Assembly (NCBI RefSeq): GCF_021390575.1
Contig: NZ_JAJEJQ010000001.1
Span: 1,898,501-1,962,500, forward strand
DNA length: 64,000 nt
DNA from: Paraburkholderia adhaesiva
GTDB lineage: Bacteria > Pseudomonadota > Gammaproteobacteria > Burkholderiales > Burkholderiaceae
Direction of reading: 5' to 3'
The notes under the pieces were generated by a model. The model was not told the origin of the DNA and did no database searches. It saw only the letters and a list, made by a program, of their open reading frames with translations. Positions 35,443-43,171 of the stretch are shown piece by piece (the stretch's first letter is position 1; each line of letters begins with the position of its first letter). The translations under genes were made by a program, and so were the position numbers.

Positions 35443-36311
35443 TGCGACGGCTTGCCGCCCAGCGCGCCGCAGACTTCGTATGCGATGTCGCGCAAGTGGC
35501 CCTCTGTGGGCGGGCCGGATAGCGCATAGCCCATGCGGTCGGTGGTCCAGTAGAACGTGCGGCGATTGCCGTCGCTCAGGAGATGCACCCTGGTGGTGTC
35601 CTTGCCCGACGAGCCGACGTACAGCGTCAGACGCTCGCCCCCGTCGTTCTCGTACATGAACTGCGCTGCGGGCCCCGAGGCCCCTGGCAGCAGCCGTCCT
35701 CCGACGAGCGAATATCCGTATTCCTGCAGCGACGGAACCGAAAGTGGCTTGCCAAGCCGCTTCGACAACCACGCGACGAGATGCGCCTCATCGGCCGCAC
35801 CCACTTCGACCGGATGGCGCTGCTCCGGTGTGTAGACCGCGTAGGCGACGTCCGCGCGGCGTGCGAAGGTGTCGGGCTCGCCGGCCGCAAACACGCTGCC
35901 TGCACCCGAGTCACCCGAACCGCCGCGCGGCACAAACGTGGCCGCCGCGAGCGCGACGCCAGCGCCCGCCACACACCACGCGGCCGCCATGCCGAAGCGC
36001 AACCACCACGGATCGCGACGCCGGAGCACGAGATACGGCGATGGCGCCGGGTCCTCGCCGCTCGCACGGCAGAGCGCCTGCAACGCCGACTTCTGCGCGC
36101 TATACGCGAAAACACGGTTTGCGGCGAGAGGATCGCTCGCGAGCCTTGCGTGCATCACGGTTTCGTCAGCGGGCGGCAGCTCGCCGTCCATGAACGCCGA
36201 AAGCGTGACGAGATCGGCGTCAGTCAGGTCGGCAGGCGGCACGCCGCCTGCGCCGTCAGCCGCCGCGTGCCCGGCACGATCGCGATTCTTTTCGATATCG
36301 TCGTGATTCAT
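35436..36311 (-). CDS. Membrane anti-sigma factor of the ECF operon
   Basis: The 291-residue protein has an N-terminal cytoplasmic domain with the typical DADLVTLSAFMDGELPP start (31-47) that binds sigma, one transmembrane helix at about 104-126 (FGMAAAWCVAGAGVALAAA), and a periplasmic C-terminal domain with VYTPEQRHPVEVG and LVGGRLLPG, conserved in anti-sigma factors of this type. There is no obvious zinc-binding HxxxCxxC. Its ATG overlaps the sigma stop by four bases (ATGA), the standard sigma/anti-sigma arrangement. Confidence 0.9.
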   Translation of the reverse strand: MNHDDIEKNRDRAGHAAADGAGGVPPADLTDADLVTLSAFMDGELPPADETVMHARLASDPLAANRVFAYSAQKSALQALCRASGEDPAPSPYLVLRRRDPWWLRFGMAAAWCVAGAGVALAAATFVPRGGSGDSGAGSVFAAGEPDTFARRADVAYAVYTPEQRHPVEVGAADEAHLVAWLSKRLGKPLSVPSLQEYGYSLVGGRLLPGASGPAAQFMYENDGGERLTLYVGSSGKDTTRVHLLSDGNRRTFYWTTDRMGYALSGPPTEGHLRDIAYEVCGALGGKPSQW

Positions 36312-36847
36312 CGCGTTGTCCCCACCACCCTCAGCGATGCGGTACGCCGTCCAGGATCCTGGCCGAGCAGCACCCGCAGATGTTCGCGCGCACGAGAAAG
36401 GCGCGACATCACAGTGCCGGACGGCACACCCAGCACCGCCGACGCTTCTTGATAACTCAGTTCCTCGACGCACACGAGCAGCAACACCTCGCGCTGTGCG
36501 GCGGGAAGCAGGTAAAGGGCGCGCTGCAGATCGCGCAACTCCAGTCCGTCGACCTCACCGCGCGGCGCCTCGAGTGTGCGCCACGGCGCGCTTTCGTCGT
36601 CGACCGTGATCTCACGACGCCCGCGCAACTGGTCGATGTAAAGGTGGCGCAGGATCGTCAACAACCACGCGCGCAGATTGCTGTCGGGCCGAAACGAATT
36701 CCAGCGCGACAGCGCGCGTTCCGCGGCGTCCTGTACGAGGTCGTCGGCCCAGGCGGCGTCGCCGGTCAGCGAGCGCGCGTAGCGCCGCAGTGGCGCGAGC
36801 TGCGCCACGACTTGCGCTTCGAACTCCCGCGTCGGAGGGCGGAACAC
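36308..36847 (-). CDS. ECF-type RNA polymerase sigma factor
   Basis: The 179-residue factor has region 2 (AWADDLVQDAAERALSRW, then NLRAWLLTILRHLYIDQLR) and region 4 (LLPAAQREVLLLVCVEELSY, read in parts, with the helix-turn-helix EASAVLGVPSGTVMSRLSRA). The start is GTG 36847 with no clear ribosome-binding site. It is preceded 12 bases upstream by a small lipoprotein gene and overlaps its anti-sigma gene. Extracytoplasmic stress, perhaps phenolic or oxidative, is the presumed signal, by analogy only. Confidence 0.92.
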   Translation of the reverse strand: MFRPPTREFEAQVVAQLAPLRRYARSLTGDAAWADDLVQDAAERALSRWNSFRPDSNLRAWLLTILRHLYIDQLRGRREITVDDESAPWRTLEAPRGEVDGLELRDLQRALYLLPAAQREVLLLVCVEELSYQEASAVLGVPSGTVMSRLSRAREHLRVLLGQDPGRRTASLRVVGTTR

Positions 36848-36859
36848 GCCGTCCGCCCG

Positions 36860-37003
36860 TCAGTAACCGCCACCACCCGAGCTGCCGCCCGAACCACCGG
36901 CCGACGAACTGCTGCCCGAATTCATGTCACCGCACGCGGCCACTCCCGTCAGGGAGACAGCAGCCAGAGCCAACAACACCAGAAATTTGCGAACCAACTT
37001 CAT
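36860..37003 (-). CDS. Small Gly/Ser-rich lipoprotein preceding the ECF sigma gene
   Basis: The 47-residue precursor has a basic N-terminus, a hydrophobic core and a lipobox VAAC with Cys24; the mature peptide (CGDMNSGSSSSAGG and on) is almost entirely Gly and Ser, ending GGGGY. A perfect AGGAGGTGACG ribosome-binding site precedes ATG 37003. It is the first gene of the sigma/anti-sigma/oxidase unit and could be an abundant envelope marker or a signal for the anti-sigma factor. No family is recognised. Confidence 0.75.
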   Translation of the reverse strand: MKLVRKFLVLLALAAVSLTGVAACGDMNSGSSSSAGGSGGSSGGGGY

Positions 37004-37552
37004 CGTCACCTCCTGTGCAGGATGAGGATGCGCCCCGCCGAGTTGCCACGAATGCCTTGCAACGCGCGCGCCCATGCGTTGCAAGTGCCGACAACGGTAT
37101 AAACGTGTCGAGGGGGTTTGTTATTCCCGGTGTGCGTGGCGTTCTTGCTCTCATGTACATCATGCGGTTTCGCGTATCAGCGGTGCGATCGGGTCCATAG
37201 CGCGTGTGCGGCGGCGCACGGAAAGAATGGGGTACGACCATCGAGAATTGCATGTGCCCCAAGATGAAGGCTGTGCGCCGGAAACGCACCCGAATCGGTC
37301 GAGCACAAGCCGCCGCTTTGCACTACGCTGTTAGGGCATGTGCCGCGAATGCGGCGTACTGACACAGATTAAGCGTGGTAGCCCGTACTTCCGGACGCCT
37401 GAGACGCCGGACGCACGAGGCGAACCAACTCGGTATAGTGCAGCGATGGCCAATATGCAGACACGCGCGTCTCGCCGACACAGGGTAGAATCCCTCGCGA
37501 GCAAACGTTTCCAACTGAATGCGGCATCGAGCCGCCAGGTCTAATTTCGTCC
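37004..37552. other. Divergent intergenic region between the ECF operon and the hfq2-type gene
   Basis: The region holds the perfect inverted repeat at 37057-37084 close to the lipoprotein gene. No conserved gene is seen in the rest, and I could not place a convincing promoter on either strand. Confidence 0.5.
37057..37084. promoter_or_regulatory. Perfect 9-bp inverted repeat upstream of the ECF operon
   Basis: TTGCAACGC (37057-37065) and GCGTTGCAA (37076-37084) are separated by ten bases and lie 54-81 bases upstream of the lipoprotein start. Spacing and symmetry suit a dimeric regulator, or the arms could form a leader hairpin. Confidence 0.5.
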
Positions 37553-38038
37553 ATGCCTTCCGCAGAATCACATCCGCAAAACGACTTCATGAATGCCGCG
37601 CGCAAGGAACGCAAGCGCGTGGAAATCTATCTGGTCAACGGTATCCGCCTGACCGGATGCATTGAGTCGTTCGATCAGTACCTCGTGATGCTGCGCACGC
37701 CTGTCGGCCTGCAAGGTATCTACAAGCGTGCTATCTCCACGATCCAGCTCGACACCGGCACGCGGCCGGGTCCGCGGCCGGCACGTCCGGCGCACGCTGG
37801 CGAGCACACGACCCGCGGGGCCCATGGGATCCACGGCGGTCACGGACCGCGCGAGTCCCGCGAGCCGAGAGAACCGCGAGAACCGAGAGAGCCGCGTGAA
37901 TCGTGGCCCGCGCCCGCGCAGCCGAGCGATCGTCCCTCGTCGCAGGATGGCCCGGTGGTCGTCACGCGCCGCCGCCGGCTCTACGGCGCCGTCAATAACG
38001 GTGGCAATAACGGCAGCGACGGTTCCGGCAACACCTGA
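37553..38038 (+). CDS. hfq2: Hfq-family RNA chaperone with long C-terminal tail (Hfq2-like)
   Basis: Residues 10-66 form an Hfq/Sm core: [19 protein letters not shown] leads Sm1, with [20 protein letters not shown], and YKRAISTIQ is Sm2. Canonical YKH is YKR here (Arg59 for His57 of E. coli). The remaining 95 residues are a low-complexity tail with HGGHG, six RE(S/P) triplets at 100-117 and a Gly/Asn end. Burkholderia cenocepacia has such a second, longer Hfq (Hfq2), and this is probably its counterpart. It would bind small RNAs and mRNAs. The ribosome-binding site is weak. Confidence 0.85.
   Translation: MPSAESHPQNDFMNAARKERKRVEIYLVNGIRLTGCIESFDQYLVMLRTPVGLQGIYKRAISTIQLDTGTRPGPRPARPAHAGEHTTRGAHGIHGGHGPRESREPREPREPREPRESWPAPAQPSDRPSSQDGPVVVTRRRRLYGAVNNGGNNGSDGSGNT
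37850..37903 (+). repeat. Six tandem 9-bp units in the hfq2 tail
   Basis: Six 9-base units encode [18 protein letters not shown]. Synonymous differences between units show some age, but the array could still change length by slippage and so alter the charged tail. Confidence 0.75.
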
Positions 38039-38263
38039 GCAGTTCCCGCACTGCCCGCGCGCTTGTGCTGCGCCCGGTAACACGTTCACGACCAGGACGC
38101 GGCGACGTCATGCGCGCCGCGCTGGCCCGAGTGCGCACAGTTGCCTCACACGGTTCCTCTTTCCAGATGGAACCGTGGCGTCGCTGCAGCCCGCAGTCAG
38201 CCAGTGCTCACGTTTGCCCGTTGCGATATGCTGGGATACATGTTCCCCGCAACGGAGTACATC

Positions 38264-38443
38264 ATGAGCGCGTCGAAAACTCCCCCCACGCATCGGCCCG
38301 TTGACCCGCTCGACGAGGCGCTCGAGGAAACCTTCCCCGCCAGCGATCCAATCGCGGTCGATCCCCCGCCTCAAAAGCGCGCGCAGGCCGCCCACGGAAA
38401 GAGAAAAGGACGGGAAGCTGGTCATCACAGCGGCAAGCATTGA
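38264..38443 (+). CDS. Small conserved protein with an LDEALEETFPASDP motif
   Basis: The 59-residue protein contains LDEALEETFPASDPIA at 16-31, an acidic motif I recall from many short proteobacterial proteins of unknown function, followed by a basic His/Lys tail (KRKGREAGHHSGKH). CGGAG lies seven bases before ATG 38264. There is no signal peptide or membrane segment. It lies alone after hfq2, from which it is separated by a 225-base gap. Confidence 0.75.
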   Translation: MSASKTPPTHRPVDPLDEALEETFPASDPIAVDPPPQKRAQAAHGKRKGREAGHHSGKH

Positions 38444-38865
38444 GCCATAAACGCTTCGCCGCTGCCCTGGAGCCGGGTGGGTTCGGCGGCATGGCCTGAC
38501 GACCTGCTCCTGAAACGTGCGCTCACGACTGGTTTGCTGTTCGCAACGGTGACGTGGGAAACCTGGCACGACAAAGCACGGTTCACACACGGCGGCCAGG
38601 TGTGCGCAGCGGTGCGATGAACGAAACGGCGACAAATGATGGAAAGCGCCGGGACGTGGCGGCACGTACCCCTGAAGCAGGGGAAAAGGGACAGCCCCGC
38701 CAAGGGCTGCGGTTATTCGACGCAACCGCAAAAAAACAACACAACGCTTCGCGGCAAAGCGCCTGAATAAGGCGAAGCGAGGCCAGGCGGCGCGTCGGCG
38801 ACGCCCGCCAGCCTTGTCACTTCGACAGTTTCACGCCGCTGCACGCTGCAGCGGCGGCACGATGC
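38444..38865. other. Intergenic region between convergent small-protein and DUF2968 genes
   Basis: No gene is recognised. A perfect 9-bp hairpin GCCGCTGCA / TGCAGCGGC with loop CGC at 38835-38855, just past the DUF2968 stop, may terminate that gene on the minus strand, although no T-run follows. Confidence 0.45.
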
Positions 38866-39615
38866 TTACTGCGTCGGCAAGCCGCCTTCGACCTGACGCT
38901 GCAGTTCCCGCACCTGACGCTGGACGTCGCGCAACTGACCCTGCGCCGCCGTCTTCTGGGCCTGCAGTGCATTCGCCTGGTCGCGCGTCTGCTTCTGCTG
39001 GTCCATCACGAGCGCCTGCTGCTGACGCGCAATCGTGAGGTCGGCCTGGAGCCGGTTAGCGTGGTCCTGGGTCAAAGCGATCATGCGCTGCGTAAACGCC
39101 TTCTGCGCCTCCAGGCGGATCCGGCGGATCTCCACGTCGGCAAGCTGTTGGCTCTTCGCCGCGAAATCGCGGTAGATGGCTTCGGCACGTGTTTCGTCAC
39201 TCGTCTTGATGACGCGCCAGAACATCTTGTTCTGGAACAGCGTGACGTAGTACGTCATTTCCTTGCCATGAAACAGCAGGCTTGCACCGTACGAGCCGTT
39301 GTAGGTCGTGCGTAGCTCATTGAGTTCCGAACCGCGGAGCATCTGCTGAAGCTCGGCCACATTGCCCGCCGCGCTTTGCTGAGCTTCGTCCGGCGTCAGC
39401 ACTGTCGCCTGGCTCGGGGCTGCCGTCGATGCCGCATCAGCCGGCTGGGCAGCCACAGTCACCGAAGCCGCGTTCGCCGCGTCGGCACCTTGTGTTTCTT
39501 GCTGGGTGGTCGGCCCAGCGGATTGCGGTATCGGCTGCGCACAGCCCGCCTGAGTACCCCCGAACAGCACCATTACCGCCAGCGCTGCCTGTCGAACTCT
39601 CCGGTTGTAGTCCAT
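38866..39615 (-). CDS. DUF2968-family lipoprotein with C-terminal coiled coil
   Basis: The 249-residue precursor has a signal with a lipobox-like QAGC (Cys25), an Ala/Gln/Thr-rich linker to about residue 90, the conserved DUF2968 core (ELNELRTTYNGSYGASLLFH, read in parts, and MTYYVTLFQNKMFWRVIK), and a long coiled coil (about 150-245, ending QLRDVQRQVRELQRQVEGG). It is likely periplasmic, attached to a membrane. Function is unknown; the family is common in Burkholderiaceae. AGGAA lies six bases before ATG 39615. Confidence 0.85.
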   Translation of the reverse strand: MDYNRRVRQAALAVMVLFGGTQAGCAQPIPQSAGPTTQQETQGADAANAASVTVAAQPADAASTAAPSQATVLTPDEAQQSAAGNVAELQQMLRGSELNELRTTYNGSYGASLLFHGKEMTYYVTLFQNKMFWRVIKTSDETRAEAIYRDFAAKSQQLADVEIRRIRLEAQKAFTQRMIALTQDHANRLQADLTIARQQQALVMDQQKQTRDQANALQAQKTAAQGQLRDVQRQVRELQRQVEGGLPTQ

Positions 39616-40765
39616 TTAGTTCCTGCTTTGAACAGTTCTAGTTTTGGCAAAACCATCTAATTATTACTCACTTTCTGGTGTTTCGGGATCTCCATTTCAA
39701 ATTTGATGCTTGCGTATCCTTTCGCACAACACTTCGTGGTCAATGCCAGGAAACGGACGCGCGTTTTCCCTCAGACGGCGGCACTGATACGGTGCGTCGA
39801 GTGGGCGACTACGCCGGAACTAGTTCGCGCAGGCGGCAGCGAGGTTGGCACGTCCTTGACGTCCATCGCGACACGCTCACGCTGATACGCACCGCCCGAT
39901 TGTGCAACTCACGAACATTGCCAGGGGAAGCGCATGGCCGCGATCGATATGGCGACCTGCTGAAATGGGGAGTGGGAACGCGGCGACACCGTCCCGCGAT
40001 TGCGACTGTGACGAACGGCCACAGGTACCTGGCGCCCATAACTGGCGTGCAACAGCCCCGGTCAGGCGCCCTGTACCGGGACATTCACTGTACGCGGCAC
40101 CTTCGCCTCGCCATTGGCGACGGCATCGATCTCGTTGGGTAGCGCGTGCGTGGACCTGGCTTGCGTGCCAGGCACGACACCATCACGGTCGGCACCCGAT
40201 GCGCGCATAACTTAAGGACGATAATCGAGACGATATTGCGCAACTCGGCGCATGTGAAGTCGAGCGGCAGGACGCGCGAAGGGCCGGAGGGACTTCCGAC
40301 AAGGAGTGGTTCGCATCGCGTGCTGGAAAGCTGCGTCGCCGGTGTTAAGACTGCGGGAGAACGCGACGCACCCTAACAAACAGACGGTGCTGCCAACCGA
40401 AGTGAGTGTCTCGATTCCGTCAATAATCAGGACGCCGACATACATCGCTGTGTCGCGTTCGACACCTGTGCGTCGGCTGCATGCGGCCAACGACTTTCAG
40501 CCATACGCGAACATACAGTGGGGCCGGATGCACAAGGCAAGCATCAGCGGGACGAGAACGCGCCCGGATGCACTGGTCCAGCGCACACGCGACTGCCGCC
40601 CGCCCATGCCAGATGCCCCAAACCCGACGCGCACTGCGCAACTAGAGTCCCCCCTCTCCAACGACCGGAATGCTTTCGCGTATGCTCCCCAAACCGCGTG
40701 CGCATGTGGCTCGACACGCGCGGTCTGCATAATCACGAACGACAACACACAGTGGAGGACGACAA
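39616..40765. other. 1.15-kb stretch of decayed, non-coding-looking sequence
   Basis: No intact gene is seen. One trace of a sigma-54 activator is visible on the minus strand near 39875-39925. The rest has scattered short frames without ribosome-binding sites or family resemblance. The promoter of the DUF2147 gene must lie at the right end. A lone transposase-derived gene lies 600 bases further on, so the area may be a site of past insertions and deletions. Confidence 0.5.
39875..39925 (-). pseudogene. Possible remnant of a sigma-54-dependent activator (AAA+ C-terminal end)
   Basis: In one minus-strand frame the translation reads PGNVRELHNRAVRISVS. PGNVREL is the hallmark near the end of the AAA+ domain of NtrC-type activators, and ELxNRxxRA follows it in several Burkholderia members. 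The preceding Trp is Ser here, nothing upstream matches the AAA+ core, and a frame change is needed downstream. This is a fragment at best. Confidence 0.3.
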
Positions 40766-41251
40766 ATGAACCGGATCACCGGACGCACCGCTGCATTCGC
40801 TGCGCGTGCGGCAACCCAACTGGCGCTCGCGAGCGCCCTGCTCGGCGGCGCGATCGCCGCGCACGCACAAACCACTACGCCTGTCGGCGTGTGGCACACC
40901 ATCGACGATCAAACGGGCAAGCCGAAGGCAGTCGTCCAGATCAGCGATGACGGCAATGGCCAGCTAAGCGGCAAGGTCGTCAACGGACTCGACCCCAACG
41001 CCAAGCCGGACCGAAAGTGCACTGCATGCACGGATGAGCGCAAGGACCAGCCGATTATCGGCATGACGATCATCGATGGGATGCAGAAAACCGGCGACGG
41101 TTGGGACAACGGACACATCCTGGACCCGGAAAACGGCAAGGTGTATCGCTGCAAGATGCACCTCGAGGACGGTGGCAAAAAGCTCGTCGTGCGCGGCTAT
41201 CTGGGCATTTCGCTGCTCGGACGCTCACAGACGTGGACGCGCGAGCAATAA
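40766..41251 (+). CDS. Exported DUF2147-family protein
   Basis: The 161-residue precursor has a Sec signal (about 1-34, cleaved at AHA-Q). The mature DUF2147 domain starts PVGVWHTIDDQTGKPKAVVQ and includes the conserved CTAC pair (KCTACTDERKDQPIIG) and LDPENGKVYRCKMHL, ending GRSQTWTR, the usual family pattern. It is a small periplasmic beta-barrel-like protein of unknown function. GGAGG lies seven bases before ATG 40766. Confidence 0.9.
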   Translation: MNRITGRTAAFAARAATQLALASALLGGAIAAHAQTTTPVGVWHTIDDQTGKPKAVVQISDDGNGQLSGKVVNGLDPNAKPDRKCTACTDERKDQPIIGMTIIDGMQKTGDGWDNGHILDPENGKVYRCKMHLEDGGKKLVVRGYLGISLLGRSQTWTREQ

Positions 41252-41360
41252 AAGGACTGCCAGCGCAAATGAGGCGAAGCGGGTACGCAAAACATCTACG
41301 GCAACCCGCCTGCGCCGCGCACGCGCCGGCATGCTGACCAAAATCCGATCAGGCGCGCAC

Positions 41361-41813
41361 TCAGGCAGAGTGGCGGAACAGCGTGCGCGGGTACGCGAAC
41401 GGCTGTGGCACGGCAGGCGGAACGCTGCCGTACAGCGGAGTCGTTGGCTGCGACACAGACGGACGCTCGTTGCGCGCGTCCTTTTCCTCGCCGCTCAGAT
41501 GCTTGCGCATGCGCGTTTCGATTGAATCGCACAGCGCGACACCTTCTTCGCCGAACAGTTCGACCATGACGCGCTTGAGTACACCGTCGTCATACCACGC
41601 CTTGAACCGGCGATGGCAGGTTTGGTACGACGGGTAACGGCGCGGCATGGCTGACCAGGTGGCGCCGCTATACATCACCCACAAAACACCGTTGAGCACC
41701 GACCGGGTGTTGGCGAGCGGACGGCCACGCAATTCGGAACGGGGGCGCAATTCGGGAAGCAGTGGCAGGACGCGCTGCCATTCGTCCTCGGTAATATCGC
41801 GATGCGGGGTCAT
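41361..41813 (-). CDS. Stand-alone transposase-derived N-terminal domain (IS5/DUF4096-like)
   Basis: The first 105 of 150 residues match the DNA-binding N-terminal domain of IS5-group transposases: DITEDEWQRVLPLLPELRP, GRPLANTRSVLNGVLWV, SGATWSAMPRRYPSYQTCH. The DDE catalytic domain is absent and replaced by a short Ser/Pro-rich tail. An intact frame, a good ribosome-binding site (GGAGAAG) and no visible terminal inverted repeats suggest a retained, possibly domesticated DNA-binding protein rather than an active element; similar free-standing copies are known in Burkholderia. It could also be a truncation. Confidence 0.7.
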   Translation of the reverse strand: MTPHRDITEDEWQRVLPLLPELRPRSELRGRPLANTRSVLNGVLWVMYSGATWSAMPRRYPSYQTCHRRFKAWYDDGVLKRVMVELFGEEGVALCDSIETRMRKHLSGEEKDARNERPSVSQPTTPLYGSVPPAVPQPFAYPRTLFRHSA

Positions 41814-41947
41814 TGTCTTCTCCAATATCGAAACGTACGCAACAGACGATATCGGCTTGGCCACGCGGCGAATATCAGATGTGTCTGAATCCTGAAAAGT
41901 GACGTAAATATCTTTTTGAGATAAAACCCTGCGGACGCGTTCTTTCC

Positions 41948-43045
41948 TCAGGTGAGCGATGTATCGACAATACGTCGCGGCGCCTCGAGATATTCCTTCG
42001 ACTGCATTTCGACGATCCGCGAAACCGTGCGCGTGAATTCATTCGCCATCGGACCTTCGACGTACAGTTCCTCCGGCCTCACTGCCGCCGACATCAGCAG
42101 CTTCACCTTGTGGTCGTAGAACACGTCGATGAGCCACGTGAAGCGGCGCGCTTCGGACTGCATGCGCGGCGTCATCTGCGGCACGTCTGACAGAATCACG
42201 GCGTGGAAGCGGCTTGCCAGTTCCAGATAGTCGTTCTGCGAGCGCGGTCCGCCGCACAGGGTCGCGAAATCGAACCAGACGACGCCACCGGCGCGACGCA
42301 ATGCCTTCAGCTCGCGCTTTTCGATGTGGAGAAGCGGACTCTCGTCGGGCACGGCCGCCAGCTGGGAGAACGAATGACGCAGCGCGCGATTGGCCTCGGC
42401 CCCGAGCGGCGTGTGATAGACCTCGACCTGCGCGAGCGTACGTTGCCGGTAGTCGATGCCCGCGTCGACGTTCAGCACGTCGAGCTTGTCCTTGAGCAGC
42501 GCGATCGCGGGCAGCATGCGGTCACGGTGCAGGCCGTCCGGATAGAGCGTGTCGGGATCGTAGTTGGACGTCATCACGAACTGCACGCCGTTCATGAAAA
42601 GACGGTCGAGCAGTCGATACAGGATCATCGCGTCGGCGATGTCCGAGACGTGGAATTCGTCGAAGCAGATCAGGCGATAGCGCTTCGCAATGCGGCGTGC
42701 GAGTTCGTCAAGTGGATCGGCCTGGCCTTTGAGTTCTTCCAGTTCGCGATGCACCTCGCGCATGAACTCGTGAAAGTGCAGGCGCGTCTTGCGCTGCACG
42801 GGCACCACGGCGTAGAAGCTGTCCATCAGGAAGCTCTTGCCGCGGCCCACCCCGCCCCACATGTACACGCCGCGCGGCAGATCGGGGTGAATGATGAGCT
42901 TCTTGAACGCGTTCGAGCGGCGCGCCTTGTACGCGACCCACTCGTCAAAACACCGCTGCAGCCGGTCGATCGCGGCGCGCTGAGCCGCATCGGGTTTGTA
43001 TCCCCGGGTCTGCAGTTCTTTCTCGTAGTATTCGGCGACGTTCAT
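41948..43045 (-). CDS. zapE: Cell division protein ZapE (AFG1-like ATPase)
   Basis: This 365-residue P-loop ATPase has Walker A GGVGRGKS at 64-71, Walker B LICFDEFHVSDIADA and sensor MTSNYDPDTLYPDGL. ZapE associates with the Z ring in E. coli under stress; mitochondrial AFG1/LACE1 is a relative. As in related species it follows lpdA of the 2-oxoglutarate dehydrogenase operon, from which a 126-base gap with a hairpin separates it, so it may be expressed by read-through. Confidence 0.93.
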   Translation of the reverse strand: MNVAEYYEKELQTRGYKPDAAQRAAIDRLQRCFDEWVAYKARRSNAFKKLIIHPDLPRGVYMWGGVGRGKSFLMDSFYAVVPVQRKTRLHFHEFMREVHRELEELKGQADPLDELARRIAKRYRLICFDEFHVSDIADAMILYRLLDRLFMNGVQFVMTSNYDPDTLYPDGLHRDRMLPAIALLKDKLDVLNVDAGIDYRQRTLAQVEVYHTPLGAEANRALRHSFSQLAAVPDESPLLHIEKRELKALRRAGGVVWFDFATLCGGPRSQNDYLELASRFHAVILSDVPQMTPRMQSEARRFTWLIDVFYDHKVKLLMSAAVRPEELYVEGPMANEFTRTVSRIVEMQSKEYLEAPRRIVDTSLT

Positions 43046-43067
43046 TCAATGAACCACAAATGAGTAA

Positions 43068-43095
43068 AGGCGGGAGGGATCGAACCCACCCGCCT
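43068..43095 (-). terminator. Hairpin between lpdA and zapE
   Basis: On the minus strand AGGCGGGTGG pairs with CCTCCCGCCT (one mismatch) and is followed by TTTACT. It would partly terminate the odh transcript before zapE. The loop resembles a tRNA T-loop (GTTCGAT) but no tRNA fits. Confidence 0.5.
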
Positions 43096-43171
43096 CTTTG
43101 GCGTGATGCAAACCACAACGCGGCAGGACGCTGGCCGAAAACGGCTAAAACCGGCGCCCTGCCCGCGCGCG

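Noticed and set aside
43068..43095. tRNA-like T-arm (GGGTTCGATCCC) between lpdA and zapE, as in a tRNA 3-prime end or phage att site
   Set aside because: No acceptor, anticodon or D-arm can be built around it, the T-stem has a mismatch, and no integrase gene or second copy is present. A hairpin terminator explains it.
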